A stretch of DNA of 64,000 nucleotides, taken from assembly GCA_905339275.1 (NCBI GenBank), contig CAJPFK010000001.1:248001-312000 (forward strand). Direction: 5' to 3'. The notes beneath the pieces are model-generated. The model was not told the origin of the DNA. It saw only the letters and a list, made by a program, of their open reading frames with translations, and searched no databases. Shown here piece by piece: positions 18,801 to 27,193 of this stretch. How positions within the stretch are numbered: position 1 is the stretch's first letter; every line of letters starts with the position of its first letter. Made by a program: the position numbers and the translations under genes. This stretch comes from Methylophilaceae bacterium (GTDB lineage Bacteria > Pseudomonadota > Gammaproteobacteria > Burkholderiales > Methylophilaceae).

Positions 18801-19290
18801 CGTCATTCTCATGGATCTTGCCATGCCGGTTATGGACGGCTGGGAGGCCAGCTATGTTATCCGCAAGATGCATGAATCGGATGTGCATATCGGCATTGTT
18901 TCCGCCAATGCTTTCGACAAGGGGATGGAAAATACTGCCGATATCACTGCTGCGGATTTCATCGTCAAGCCGGTCAATGTGCAGGAAATGTTGCGATGGA
19001 TAGGCGAGCGCTTGAGTATTGAGTGGATTACCGAAGAGGAAATGCCGCAGTCTGTATTTGAACACAAGACCGGGAACGAGGATTTTGCGCTGCCTCCCAA
19101 AGTGCAGGTGAATGAACTGCTTGCGGTGGTCCATCTTGGCTATATGCGGGGCATTACCAGGAAGCTGGACGAGATATTGGCGATGGATAGTCGCTATGAG
19201 AATTTTGTAACAGTGCTTAAAAAAATGGCGCAGCAATTTCAGCTGGAAGCCATGAGAAATTTCATCGAGGAAACCCAGGGCCATGACTGA
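15871..19290 (+). CDS. NCS1 permease fused to a hybrid histidine kinase
   Basis: A 1139-residue protein joining a transporter fold to a kinase. Residues about 1-490 are an NCS1 cytosine/purine-type permease with about twelve membrane segments and the segment IPQIGEQVDFLRFMPEKTR. Residues 510-550 are a cysteine-rich linker, CX2C-X11-C-X7-C-X2-CCC-X4-C-X3-C. Two more membrane segments and a coiled coil follow. The kinase has the phospho-accepting His697 in SHELRTPLN, the N-box Asn815 in GNAVKF, and DTGPGI and GTGLGL boxes. The receiver has Asp982 in LMDLAMPVMDG. A helical tail of about 110 residues ends the protein. The start is TTG 15871 because an in-frame TGA lies immediately before it and GGGA is correctly placed. 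It resembles in plan the SLC5-kinase fusions such as CbrA, but with a different transporter family. The ligand is unknown: a nucleobase, allantoin-like compound, urea or amide would fit the locus. Confidence 0.9.
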   Translation: MNTVNEALDVDDLNAPQRIVKIRRDYNTWVANETLEDYALRFTPRAFRKWSIFRVSNTAFGAISFLVLEAIGGTIAVNYGFINAFWAILAVSLIIFMTGLPISYYAAKYGLDMDLLTRGAGFGYIGSTISSFVYASFTFILFALEAAIMAYALELYFHMPLYIGYLVCALVIVPLVTHGVTLISRIHMITQPLWLTLMALPYIFIIYKQPEVISGLIGFAGKSGYDSGFNLYMFGTALAIGMALIPQIGEQVDFLRFMPEKTRQNRLRWHLGVLISGPGWIFLGMAKMLGGALLAYMALMAAKSVEEAVNPNQMYLIGFGQVFSNPEVVLAVTVFFVVLSQIKINMTNAYAGSLAWSNFFARLTHSHPGRVVWVVFNALIAVMLMELDVFQALEQVLGLYSNIAISWITAVVADLVINKPLGLSPKGIEFRRAYLFDINPVGVGAMTIASLFSVLAFIGAFGLEAQAFSAFIALITALIASPMIAWWTRGRYYIARQPVKYSAAKRTEKCSVCEREYEIDDIAHCPAYQGAICSLCCCLDARCNDACKPHARISNQWEYAMKKVLPKSLWGYLNSGMGHYLLLMAVTLSLLGAIFGLIYLHESLTLTENAAQILPRLKLGYMKAFAGLVLVSGIIAWWLVLTSQSRSVAQEESNRQTSLLQREIMLHRQTDAELQQARLVAEQANQAKSRYITGISHELRTPLNSILGYAQLLDNDASIPNSKQQAIRVIRRSGEHLLSLIEGTLDIARIEGGKLTFDTRPLKFPEFIHQIVSMFELQARNKGLSFHYELTGELPKVVRADHKRLSQILINILGNAVKFTRKGGVIFRVHYAREMMAIEVEDTGPGIKAEEIEQVFEPFLRGSAANGIGGTGLGLTISKMLAELMGGELNVRSRPDHGTIFQIRLFLPQVRVEHDIESVSMQRPIGYKGPRRRVLVVDNEPVDRELLINILQPLGFDVAEAATGRECLQIYPEFRPDVILMDLAMPVMDGWEASYVIRKMHESDVHIGIVSANAFDKGMENTADITAADFIVKPVNVQEMLRWIGERLSIEWITEEEMPQSVFEHKTGNEDFALPPKVQVNELLAVVHLGYMRGITRKLDEILAMDSRYENFVTVLKKMAQQFQLEAMRNFIEETQGHD

Positions 19291-20227
19291 ACTAACGGCT
19301 GAAAGAAAAAGTGCAACCGTTGTACTGATTGTCGATGATGTGCCGGATAACCTCGCCGTATTGCATGATGCGCTGGATGAATCCGGCTTTGTCGTCCTCG
19401 TGGCCGACAATGGCGAGAGTGCGTTGAAAAGTGCGGCTGAAGCCAACCCCGACATCATTCTTCTCGATGCCATCATGCCGGAAATGAGCGGTTTTGAAGT
19501 CTGCAAGCGCCTGAAAGCGGATATCAATACCCGCCATATTCCGGTGATTTTCATGACGGGCCTTACCGAATCGGAGCACGTGGTTGCCGGATTCTCGGCA
19601 GGCGGTACAGATTATGTGACCAAGCCGATACGTACCGCAGAGGTACTCGCACGCATATCCACCCACCTGCAGACATCGCGGCTGATGCACCAGACGCGTG
19701 GCGCGCTCGACGCATTTGGCCAGGCTGCCATCGCAGTATTGCCGCAATCGGGTAAAGTCGTCTGGCAAACGCCGCTGGCAAGGCGGCTGATGCGTAAATA
19801 CTTTGCCGAAACCGCCGTCGATGCACTTACCAATACGCCAGAGCCTTTGCTGGCGTGGCTGAAAAAATTACTGGCGGATATCGAGAACCGGTTGTCGCCA
19901 TTGACCATTTTCCAGGCCGGCGGGCGGCTGATATGCACCCCGGCTGACCTCGGCGGCGAAGAGCAGTGGATCATCCTGCTGCGTGAAGAGTCGGATATTG
20001 CCCAGATTGAAGCGCTGATGGCTAATTTCAATCTGACCAGGCGCGAGGCCGAAGTGCTTTACTGGGCGATCAAAGGCAAAACCAATCGTGATATCGGCGA
20101 TATTTTGGGGACCAGCCCAAGAACGGTGAATAAGCATATGGAACATGTATTTGTAAAACTGGGCGTAGAAACGCGTACGGCCGCGGCCTCTATTGCCGTC
20201 AGCAAGTTGCGCAGCCTGGGAGGGTAG
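19283..20227 (+). CDS. LuxR-family response regulator paired with the permease-kinase
   Basis: Response regulator of 314 residues. The receiver (residues about 10-130) has VLIVDDVPDN acidic residues, the phospho-accepting Asp62 in ILLDAIMPEMSG and the KPI lysine. A middle part (about 135-240) looks PAS-like (GQAAIAVLPQSGKVVWQT). The C-terminal GerE helix-turn-helix includes LTRREAEVLYWAIKGKTNRD and TSPRTVNKHMEHVFVKLGV. The ATG overlaps the 3' end of the kinase gene by eight bases, so the two are co-produced and presumably partners. It is the natural candidate for binding the 18-base element before fmdC and the TonB gene. A decayed relative of its DNA-binding domain lies at 34605-34731. Confidence 0.92.
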   Translation: MTELTAERKSATVVLIVDDVPDNLAVLHDALDESGFVVLVADNGESALKSAAEANPDIILLDAIMPEMSGFEVCKRLKADINTRHIPVIFMTGLTESEHVVAGFSAGGTDYVTKPIRTAEVLARISTHLQTSRLMHQTRGALDAFGQAAIAVLPQSGKVVWQTPLARRLMRKYFAETAVDALTNTPEPLLAWLKKLLADIENRLSPLTIFQAGGRLICTPADLGGEEQWIILLREESDIAQIEALMANFNLTRREAEVLYWAIKGKTNRDIGDILGTSPRTVNKHMEHVFVKLGVETRTAAASIAVSKLRSLGG

Positions 20228-20306
20228 TGTCACTGGTTATGCGCATACCGACACAATCAATTCCTGCCGCTTGTTTCGCTTCGTCAATGGCAAGCGTATT
20301 TTGAGG

Positions 20307-21968
20307 CTACATGCCGGAGTATGTCGGTCCGCTGCCCCCCTCCGGCGGCGTCCAGACGATATTCTGCGTTGGGTCCTTGATATCGCAGGTTTTGCAATGA
20401 ATGCAGTTCTGCGCATTGATCTGTAAATGTGCGGCCCCTTCCCGGTCTTTGACAATTTCGTATACACCGGCCGGGCAATAACGTTGCTCCGGCGCGTCGT
20501 ACAGGGGCAGGTTTATCCTGGTGGGCGTGCCGTCATCAAGAAGCTGAAGATGGCAGGGCTGGTTTGCGTCATGGGCGATATTGCTCAGGCTGATTGAACT
20601 CAGCCTGTCAAAAGTAAGCACACCATCCGGTTTCGGGTAATGAATTCCTGGCATCGATGAAGCGGCTCCAATGCATTCGTGGTCCGCCTTGCCATGGCGG
20701 AGCGTCCAGGGCATTCTCAGGCCGAACGCGGCCAGCCACATTTCCATCCCGCCGAACAATGTTCCGGCCCAATTGCCGAACCGCGACACCAGAGGTTTTA
20801 TGTTGCGTACCGTATCCAGGTCGCGCCATATCCAGGATGAACGTAATGCCCGGGGGTATGCCGTCAGCAACCGGTCATTCTGCTGCGACGGCTCGGCGAA
20901 TATCGCATCAAATGCGGCTTCAGCCGCGAGCATCCCCGACTTCATCGCATTATGGGTGCCTTTGATCCGGGGCACGTTCACCATGCCGGCGCTGCAACCT
21001 ATCAATGCCCCGCCTGGAAATATGAGCTCGGGCCATGATTGCAGGCCGCCTTCGGTAATCGCACGTGCGCCATAGCTAAGACGCTCGCCTCCCTCCAGTA
21101 GCGGGCGAATGGCGGGATGAGTCTTGAACCGCTGGAATTCATCAAAAGGGGATAAATGGGGGTTGGCATAATCCAGGTGCACGACAAACCCGACCGACAC
21201 CAGTTGTTCGCCATGGTGGTAGATGAATGCCCCCCCGCCCGTACCCGAAGCAAGCGGCCAGCCGATGCTGTGCTGTACCAGGCCGGGCTGGTGCCGGGCG
21301 GCCGGTATGCGCCAGATTTCCTTGAGCCCCATACCGTATTTCTGCGGTGATGATTGATTACGCAAACCGAACTGGCGTTCCAGTTTGCGTGTCAAGGAGC
21401 CGCGGGCACCTTCGGCAATCAATGTGTATTTGGCATGAATCTCTATGCCGGGTGCGAACTGTGCTGTCGGCTGGCCTTGTGAATCGCGGCCCATGTCGCC
21501 GGTGATTACGCCTTTCACCTGCTGGCGTTCATCATAGAGCGGTTCCTGGGCAGAAAACCCTGCATAAATTTCCACTCCCAGGTTTTCTGCCTCTCCCGCG
21601 AGCCAGCGGCAGACTTCGCCCAGGCTCACGATATAGTTGCCCGCGTTGTTCATCAGGGGAGGCATCAGCCAGTGCGGCACGGGCACGGCTTTTTTACTGC
21701 CCATCAGCAGGAATTCATCTTTTTTGACAGGGGTGTTCAGGGGTGCGCCTTTTTCCCTCCAGTCGGGAATCAACTCATTCAGCGCAATCGGGTCCATGAC
21801 AGCGCCCGAGACTATATGTGCGCCCACTTCCGCCCCTTTTTCCAGCACGCATACACTCAGTTCGCGGCCGGATTCATGGGCAAGCTGTTTGAGCCGGATC
21901 GCCGCAGCAAGCCCGGCCGGGCCTGCGCCTACAATCAGAATATCGTAATTCATTACATCGCGTTGCAT
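20307..21968 (-). CDS. Electron transfer flavoprotein-ubiquinone oxidoreductase
   Basis: Membrane-associated flavoprotein of 553 residues that passes electrons from reduced ETF to ubiquinone. The N-terminal FAD-binding motif reads ILIVGAGPAGLAAAIRLKQL. The ETF-QO-specific GAVMDPIALNELIPDW and GCSAGMVNVPRIKGTHNAMKSG blocks are present. The 4Fe-4S cysteines lie near the C-terminus in RYCPAGVYE and CIHCKTCDIKDP, followed by PPEGGSGPTYSGM. The start at 21968 has AAGG ten bases upstream; the next Met at residue 6 lacks one. It begins nine bases after the lysR stop, so the two form one operon that faces etfBA. It converges with the response-regulator gene. Confidence 0.95.
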   Translation of the reverse strand: MQRDVMNYDILIVGAGPAGLAAAIRLKQLAHESGRELSVCVLEKGAEVGAHIVSGAVMDPIALNELIPDWREKGAPLNTPVKKDEFLLMGSKKAVPVPHWLMPPLMNNAGNYIVSLGEVCRWLAGEAENLGVEIYAGFSAQEPLYDERQQVKGVITGDMGRDSQGQPTAQFAPGIEIHAKYTLIAEGARGSLTRKLERQFGLRNQSSPQKYGMGLKEIWRIPAARHQPGLVQHSIGWPLASGTGGGAFIYHHGEQLVSVGFVVHLDYANPHLSPFDEFQRFKTHPAIRPLLEGGERLSYGARAITEGGLQSWPELIFPGGALIGCSAGMVNVPRIKGTHNAMKSGMLAAEAAFDAIFAEPSQQNDRLLTAYPRALRSSWIWRDLDTVRNIKPLVSRFGNWAGTLFGGMEMWLAAFGLRMPWTLRHGKADHECIGAASSMPGIHYPKPDGVLTFDRLSSISLSNIAHDANQPCHLQLLDDGTPTRINLPLYDAPEQRYCPAGVYEIVKDREGAAHLQINAQNCIHCKTCDIKDPTQNIVWTPPEGGSGPTYSGM

Positions 21969-21977
21969 GACGGTACC

Positions 21978-22904
21978 TTAAGCAATATGGGGTAAATCGA
22001 CTTCATCGCTGCGCCTGATTCCATCCGTCATGCGCCTGCATGAGGCCAGGAATTCACGCATGCCCGTGGTCTGGTATTTCTGCTTATGCCATAAAAAATA
22101 GAAATAGCGGCCCAGATCAAGGCTAGGCGTATTAAGCGGTACCAGACTGCCGCGGCGGAAAGCATCCTTCAGTGCCAGATGTGAAATGCAGCCGATGCCG
22201 AGCCCCGACTCAACAGCACGCTTGATGGCTTCCGTATGTTCGAGTTCGAGCCGGATATTGAGCCTGGCATGGTGATTGTGGAAAGCGCGGTCGAAGGTCT
22301 CGCGGGTTCCGGAGCCTTTTTCCCGCAGAATCCAGGGCTCCTGCAGGAGTTGGTCCATGGTGACTTTTCCTTTCCCGCTCAGTGGGTGTCCAGGGGCGCT
22401 GAATATAACCAGTTCGTCTGCTATCCAGGTTTCAACCTCGATATCGGGATGGTAGCAATCGCCTTCGATCAGGCCCAGGTCAAGTTCGTGGTTGGCAATC
22501 TGCTGGATGATCGTCCTGGTGTTGTGAACCTGGAGCTGAATACGGCTCTCAGGATGCGCCTGCAAGAATCTCGCGACAAGGATGGTAGTCAGATAATTAC
22601 CCACAGTCAGGGTAGCCCCTATCTTCATATAGCCAAAGCCGGCATGGCCTTCAAGCAGGTTCTCGATTTCTTTTGCCCGGTCCAGAACTTCCACGGCACG
22701 CGGCAATAGCTGCCGTCCTGCCTCATTGATCCGCAAGGATTTCCCGACACGGTCGAAAAGCTGCAGGCTGAACTGGCGCTCGAACTCGCCTAGCGCAGTG
22801 CTGGTCGCCGATTGCGACAGAGCAAGCTCATCTGCCGCTCGCGATACGCTTTCCGTACGGCTGACGGCTACAAAAATCTCGAGCTGCCTCAGGCTGTATT
22901 TCAT
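21978..22904 (-). CDS. LysR-family regulator divergent from etfBA
   Basis: LysR-type regulator of 308 residues. The winged helix-turn-helix is at residues 1-60 (MKYSLRQLEIFVAVSRTESV, SQSATSTALGEFERQ, LFDRVGKSLRINEAG). A ligand-binding domain follows, with GATLTVGNYL, LIEGDCYHPDI and ILREKGSGTRETFDRAF; this looks closest to the YeiE/CbbR-like branch. Its effector is not known. It is transcribed away from etfB and upstream of the ETF-QO gene in the same direction, so it probably controls both arms of the flavoprotein pathway from the shared 91-base promoter region, which contains two inverted repeats. Confidence 0.9.
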   Translation of the reverse strand: MKYSLRQLEIFVAVSRTESVSRAADELALSQSATSTALGEFERQFSLQLFDRVGKSLRINEAGRQLLPRAVEVLDRAKEIENLLEGHAGFGYMKIGATLTVGNYLTTILVARFLQAHPESRIQLQVHNTRTIIQQIANHELDLGLIEGDCYHPDIEVETWIADELVIFSAPGHPLSGKGKVTMDQLLQEPWILREKGSGTRETFDRAFHNHHARLNIRLELEHTEAIKRAVESGLGIGCISHLALKDAFRRGSLVPLNTPSLDLGRYFYFLWHKQKYQTTGMREFLASCRRMTDGIRRSDEVDLPHIA

Positions 22905-22930
22905 ATCTATTTAATAGATAAACATTATCT
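22904..22930. promoter_or_regulatory. Tandem inverted repeats in the lysR-etfB promoter region
   Basis: TATCTAT-TTA-ATAGATA (22904-22920) is a perfect seven-base inverted repeat touching the lysR start codon. AGATA-AACAT-TATCT (22916-22930) overlaps it and is also perfect. Overlapping half-sites of this kind are typical of LysR-type regulators and would allow autorepression plus control of etfBA. A weak etfB promoter, TTAACA (22942-22947) and TATAAA (22963-22968) with 15 bases between, lies downstream. Confidence 0.5.
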
Positions 22931-22995
22931 TAATAATCAACTTAACAAATATTATATCCTTCTATAAAATATCAATCAACGTAAGAGGAGTGCAT

Positions 22996-23748
22996 ATGAA
23001 AATTCTGGTCGCTGTAAAACGCGTGGTGGATTACAACATCAAGGTACGCATTAAACCTGATGGGTCGGATGTGGATATCAATGGCGTGAAAATGGGTGTT
23101 AATCCGTTTGACGAGAATGGTATCGAGGAAGCCTTGCGCCTGAAAGAGCAGGGCAAGGCCAGCGAGATTGTTGCTGTCACCCTGGGTGCTGCGACCAATC
23201 AGGATGTGCTTAGGCACGCGCTGGCCATGGGGGTGGACCGGGCCGTGCTTGTCGAAAGCACGGTTGACCTGCAGCCGCTGGGCGTCGCCAAACTGCTCAA
23301 GGCTGTGGTTGAGCGTGAGCAGCCTGATCTCATCATTCTTGGTAAGCAGGCGATAGACGATGATGCCGGGCAAACGGGGCAAATGCTTGCCGCACTTCTG
23401 GGCTATGCGCAGGGTACCTTTGCATCTGCCCTTAAAATAGAAGGGGATGAAGCCATCGTCACGCGTGAAGTCGATGGCGGCAGTGAAGAATTGGCACTGG
23501 CGATGCCTGCGGTGGTTACGGCAGACCTGCGGTTGAACGAACCGCGTTTTGTGAAACTACCCAATCTTATGCTGGCCAGAAAAAAGCCCATAGAAACGCT
23601 CAGCGCATCCGAGCTCAACGTCGATTTTAAGCCGCGCCTCAAACTATTGAAGGTATCTGAACCTCCTGCAAGAAAACCTGGTATCAAAGTCGGTAGCGTT
23701 GAAGAGCTGCTGAACAAATTGCGTGCACACGAAGGAATAGAACTATGA
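22996..23748 (+). CDS. etfB: Electron transfer flavoprotein beta subunit
   Basis: Subunit of 250 residues, normal for the family. I use ATG 22996, six bases after AGAGGAG, rather than the GTG at 22990. It begins MKILVAVKRVVDYN and includes NPFDENGIEEALRLKE, LGKQAIDDDAGQTGQM for AMP binding, and the recognition-loop region TADLRLNEPRFVKLPNLMLA that docks on partner dehydrogenases. The stop overlaps the etfA start (ATGA). In methylotrophs ETF can accept electrons from methylated-amine dehydrogenases, but none is in this window. Confidence 0.96.
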   Translation: MKILVAVKRVVDYNIKVRIKPDGSDVDINGVKMGVNPFDENGIEEALRLKEQGKASEIVAVTLGAATNQDVLRHALAMGVDRAVLVESTVDLQPLGVAKLLKAVVEREQPDLIILGKQAIDDDAGQTGQMLAALLGYAQGTFASALKIEGDEAIVTREVDGGSEELALAMPAVVTADLRLNEPRFVKLPNLMLARKKPIETLSASELNVDFKPRLKLLKVSEPPARKPGIKVGSVEELLNKLRAHEGIEL

Positions 23749-24677
23749 GTATCCTGATACTGGCAGAACACGATGGCCAGCAATTGAATCCGGCATTGCG
23801 CCGGGCGGTGACTGCCGCGCAGTTCTGGAATGAACCGGTTGATGTGCTGGTCACGGGCAGTGGTAATAACGGCATTGCGCAACAAGCCGCAGCGATTGCC
23901 GGCGTGACGCGGGTGCTTCAGGCTGATGCCCCGCACCTGGCGCATCCATTGGCGGAAGATGTGAGCCATCTGATTGCCGCCATTGGCCGGGAATATCGGG
24001 TGATCCTGGCTGCACACTCATCCTTCAGCCGTAATATCCTGCCACGTGCGGCAGCACAGCTCGATGTTGCGATGATTTCCGACGTCCTGGAGATCAAAGC
24101 TGACAATACCTATATACGATCGATCTATGCCGGAAATATCCATACTAGTATCCAGAGCACGGACACCCTGCAGGTATTGACCATACACGGCAGCAATTTT
24201 GATGCGGCAGCCTCGGGCGGCCATGCCGAAGTCGTCGTGATTGAAACTCCGGCCGCGGTGGGCAAATCCCGTTGGCTGGCTGAAACTCGTGCTCAATCTG
24301 ACAGGCCTGCCTTGAGTTCAGCCAGGGTCGTGGTTTCAGGCGGCAGGTCTTTGGGGAGTGCAGAGAAGTTCGACGAAGTGCTGTCACCACTAGCAGCAAA
24401 ACTCGGCGCAGCGCTGGGCGCTACCCGTGCGGCCGTGGATGCGGGTTATGCCCCCAATGAAATCCAGGTTGGGCAGACCGGGATCGCGGTAGCGCCGGAG
24501 CTTTATATCGCTATTGGAGTTTCGGGAGCGGTACAGCATACTGCCGGCATGAAAGACAGCAAAATCGTGGTCGCCATCAACCAGGATCCTGATGCACCCA
24601 TCTTCCAGGTGGCTGATTACGGTCTGGTGGCGGACTTGTTTGAGGCTGTACCAGCTCTTGCCGCAGCGATCCAATAA
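23745..24677 (+). CDS. etfA: Electron transfer flavoprotein alpha subunit
   Basis: FAD-carrying subunit of 310 residues. The N-terminal domain includes [20 protein letters not shown]. The C-terminal FAD domain has [38 protein letters not shown], the [17 protein letters not shown] segment and the [18 protein letters not shown] end block, all typical. It is translationally coupled to etfB and followed after 37 bases by a ferredoxin-NADP reductase gene. Confidence 0.96.
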   Translation: MSILILAEHDGQQLNPALRRAVTAAQFWNEPVDVLVTGSGNNGIAQQAAAIAGVTRVLQADAPHLAHPLAEDVSHLIAAIGREYRVILAAHSSFSRNILPRAAAQLDVAMISDVLEIKADNTYIRSIYAGNIHTSIQSTDTLQVLTIHGSNFDAAASGGHAEVVVIETPAAVGKSRWLAETRAQSDRPALSSARVVVSGGRSLGSAEKFDEVLSPLAAKLGAALGATRAAVDAGYAPNEIQVGQTGIAVAPELYIAIGVSGAVQHTAGMKDSKIVVAINQDPDAPIFQVADYGLVADLFEAVPALAAAIQ

Positions 24678-24714
24678 ACTAACTAATCATACTTAACCTG
24701 AAGAAAACCTGGAA

Positions 24715-25491
24715 ATGAGTAAATTTGCCACTGAGCGCGTGTTGAGCGTTCATCACTGGAACGACACCCTGTTCAGTTTCAAGACTACGCGCGACCCCGG
24801 CCTGCGCTTCGAAAATGGCCAGTTCGTTATGATTGGCCTGGAAGTCGACGGCCGTCCGCTGGTACGCGCCTACAGTATTGCCAGCCCCAACTATGCAGAG
24901 CATCTGGAATTTTTCAGTATCAAGGTGCCGAATGGCCCGCTGACTTCGCGCCTGCAACATTTGAAAGTGGGTGATGAAGTTCTGGTCAGCCGCAAGCCGA
25001 CCGGTACGCTGGTCATTCATGACCTCAAACCCGCGAAGCATCTCTATTTCCTGTCTACAGGCACCGGTCTGGCACCGTTCATGAGCCTGATCCAGGATAT
25101 CGAAGTCTATGATCGCTTTGAAAAAGTCGTGCTGATACACGGCGTACGTTACGTGAATGAACTGGCCTATGCAGATTTCATTGAAAAAGAGTTGCCAAAC
25201 AATGAATTCTTTGGTGAAGAAATACGCAATAAGCTGATTTACTATCCGACCGTTACCAGAGAGCCATTCCGCAATCAGGGCCGCCTGACTCATCTCATCA
25301 ACTCTGGCAAGTTGTTCGACGATATCGGCCTGCCGCCACTCAACCCGGAAAATGATCGCGCCATGATCTGCGGCAGCCCACATATGCTGGTCGACACGTC
25401 CGCCTTGCTTGATGAAAGAGGGTTCGTTGTCTCTCCGCGTATCGGCGACCCGGGTGACTACGTGATTGAACGTGCCTTTGCAGAAAAATAA
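24715..25491 (+). CDS. fpr: Ferredoxin-NADP reductase
   Basis: FAD-dependent reductase of 258 residues, bacterial Fpr subclass. The FAD site is the segment PLVRAYSIASPNYAEHLEFF, followed by KVPNGPLTSRLQHLKVGD. The NAD(P) site is YFLSTGTGLAPFMSLIQDIE and VLIHGVRYVNELAY; MICGSPHML and the C-terminal DPGDYVIERAFAEK complete the family pattern. It lies 37 bases behind etfA without a terminator between, so it may share the etf message. That would link NADPH, ferredoxin and ETF pools, though a direct partnership is only inferred. Confidence 0.94.
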   Translation: MSKFATERVLSVHHWNDTLFSFKTTRDPGLRFENGQFVMIGLEVDGRPLVRAYSIASPNYAEHLEFFSIKVPNGPLTSRLQHLKVGDEVLVSRKPTGTLVIHDLKPAKHLYFLSTGTGLAPFMSLIQDIEVYDRFEKVVLIHGVRYVNELAYADFIEKELPNNEFFGEEIRNKLIYYPTVTREPFRNQGRLTHLINSGKLFDDIGLPPLNPENDRAMICGSPHMLVDTSALLDERGFVVSPRIGDPGDYVIERAFAEK

Positions 25492-25836
25492 TTGTGGCTT
25501 CAACAACTGTTGTTGATGCTGCCTGATAACTGAATAAGTCAGTCTTTGTTTTTTGAGTTGACGATATGCTGGATACATACCAACGATCTTAAGTAATTAT
25601 TGAGTGGAGCTTGGTAAGCCTAATCCGAAATATACAAATACCCAAAAATTGCAATAGAACAATTGATTTTTAAACGGATTTTACGAACTGAAAAGCGCTC
25701 TCCTAAAGGGACTGGCTACCTTGGAACTACGTCTTGAAGCGTGATTTTTGTTTTGTGTAGATAGGCAACCATTACGGGTGATTTGTAAAATAGGGCTGGA
25801 CTCAAGCATTTGGGGTGTGCTCGGGTTATTTTAGTC
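25492..25836. other. Gene-free stretch at the left edge of the AT-rich efflux region
   Basis: About 345 bases between the convergent fpr gene and the sensor kinase gene. I see no convincing coding sequence. CAACAA-CTG-TTGTTG near 25500 is a small inverted repeat without a T-run. Base composition drops here compared with the etf genes, marking the start of a more AT-rich segment that lasts to about 34.6 kb. No insertion-sequence ends or tRNA copy were recognised. Confidence 0.4.
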
Positions 25837-27177
25837 TTAAGGTCGCAAATTATGTGGGAACAGAATATGTGCGCAAAGACCACCGTTGTTGCAGTTGCTT
25901 AAGGAAATGGAGCCATGGTGTTTTTCTATAGCACGTCTGGCAATGGCCAAGCCTAAGCCGTAGCCGGTGTTTTTGGTGTTTTCAGTACTACCTAGCCGGT
26001 AAAAGGGTTGGAATACTTTGTCCAGTTCATTTTCAGGTAATCCTGGGCCGTGGTCGCGTACTTCAACAAGAATTTGATGAGAATCTTGTTGTTGAATAGA
26101 GACTTCGACTGTTTCACCGGCCTTGTTGTATTTCAATGCATTGCGGATGATATTTTCAAAGGCGCGTCGCAGCAGCTCGTAATGACCATTTATAAGTATC
26201 TCTGAATCACTCTTGAGGCTGATTGTGCTGCCTACTGCTTGTGCCTCGAAGTTAACGTCCTGAACGATTTCTGCCAGAAGGTCATTGAGGTTGAGCTCTT
26301 CATTGGCTTCTCCGCTGATGCCAGCCTCTAGGCGAGATAATGTGAGCATTTGCCCCAATAGCTCGTCTAGCCGCTCGGTTTCACGCTCAATGCGCGTGAG
26401 GGCAGAAGATAGTTTTTCCGGTTGCTGTTGTGCCAAGCCGATCGCCAAGCGCATGCGTGCCACAGGCGACCTGAGTTCATGAGAAACATCATGTAACAAT
26501 AAGCGCTGAGCATCGACGAGAGTTTGCAGGCGTGCTGCCATGTAGTCGAAGTCTTGAGCTAGTTCAATCATTTCATCATTACGTTTGCCAAGTTGCGGAC
26601 TGACACGGGTATCGAGGTTACCTTCGGCAAGGTGACGGCTTGCTTGTCGTAATAACTGAATTGGGTGACTTAGATAAATGGCGAAGCCTGCACTAAAAAG
26701 CAGGCTGGCAAACAAGGCAATGAATAACTGTAGTGGCAGGCTGAACTTAAGTTGGCTAGCGATATCTGCATTGGCAGAGGGAACGAACAGTATGTACTCT
26801 CGTCCCTCTGTGGTTTTAACCTGACGCACACTAGATGGTTTAGCCTCGCTTGCTAACGCATCAAGTGCCTTGCCAAAAGAGTTTTGAGACACAGTGCGAT
26901 GCAATATGTCTTTGCCATCGGTACCAATGACCATGACTGTTGGTGATGGCTTATGTCCCGGCCAGTTTTTAAATAAGGCTTTGGCTCCATCTACACCACC
27001 ATATTGTAAAGTATGTGCAGTAATTCCAACGACAAACTCTGCTCGACGATCATGAGAAAAGCCTTCTTCTCCGCTGAGCCGATTATCGTTGAGATAAATG
27101 GCACCACCGATGAACGCGCCCGTGATGATCAGGGTCAGCGAAAAACCGATGAAAGTTTTCCAGAATAAACGTCCCAT
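25837..27177 (-). CDS. Envelope sensor histidine kinase, CpxA-like
   Basis: Inner-membrane kinase of 446 residues. The start is placed at 27177 (MGRLFWKTF), which leaves 16 bases after the regulator stop; a longer upstream reading would overlap the regulator gene and lacks sense. Membrane segments at about residues 7-27 and 150-170 flank a periplasmic sensor region of about 120 residues. A HAMP linker (SHPIQLLRQASRHLAEGNLD) is followed by the His box HDVSHELRSPVARMRL, N-box ENIIRNALKYN, DHGPGLPE and GYGLGLAIARR. Order and motifs match CpxA. It sits beside an efflux operon, so envelope or antimicrobial stress is the likely input. Confidence 0.9.
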   Translation of the reverse strand: MGRLFWKTFIGFSLTLIITGAFIGGAIYLNDNRLSGEEGFSHDRRAEFVVGITAHTLQYGGVDGAKALFKNWPGHKPSPTVMVIGTDGKDILHRTVSQNSFGKALDALASEAKPSSVRQVKTTEGREYILFVPSANADIASQLKFSLPLQLFIALFASLLFSAGFAIYLSHPIQLLRQASRHLAEGNLDTRVSPQLGKRNDEMIELAQDFDYMAARLQTLVDAQRLLLHDVSHELRSPVARMRLAIGLAQQQPEKLSSALTRIERETERLDELLGQMLTLSRLEAGISGEANEELNLNDLLAEIVQDVNFEAQAVGSTISLKSDSEILINGHYELLRRAFENIIRNALKYNKAGETVEVSIQQQDSHQILVEVRDHGPGLPENELDKVFQPFYRLGSTENTKNTGYGLGLAIARRAIEKHHGSISLSNCNNGGLCAHILFPHNLRP

Positions 27178-27193
27178 ATGTGATATCTGATGT

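Noticed and set aside
17965..19554. 529-residue open frame antisense to the permease-kinase gene
   Set aside because: It lies opposite intact kinase and receiver motifs, has no ribosome-binding site or recognisable domain, and is explained by GC-rich codon bias of the real gene.
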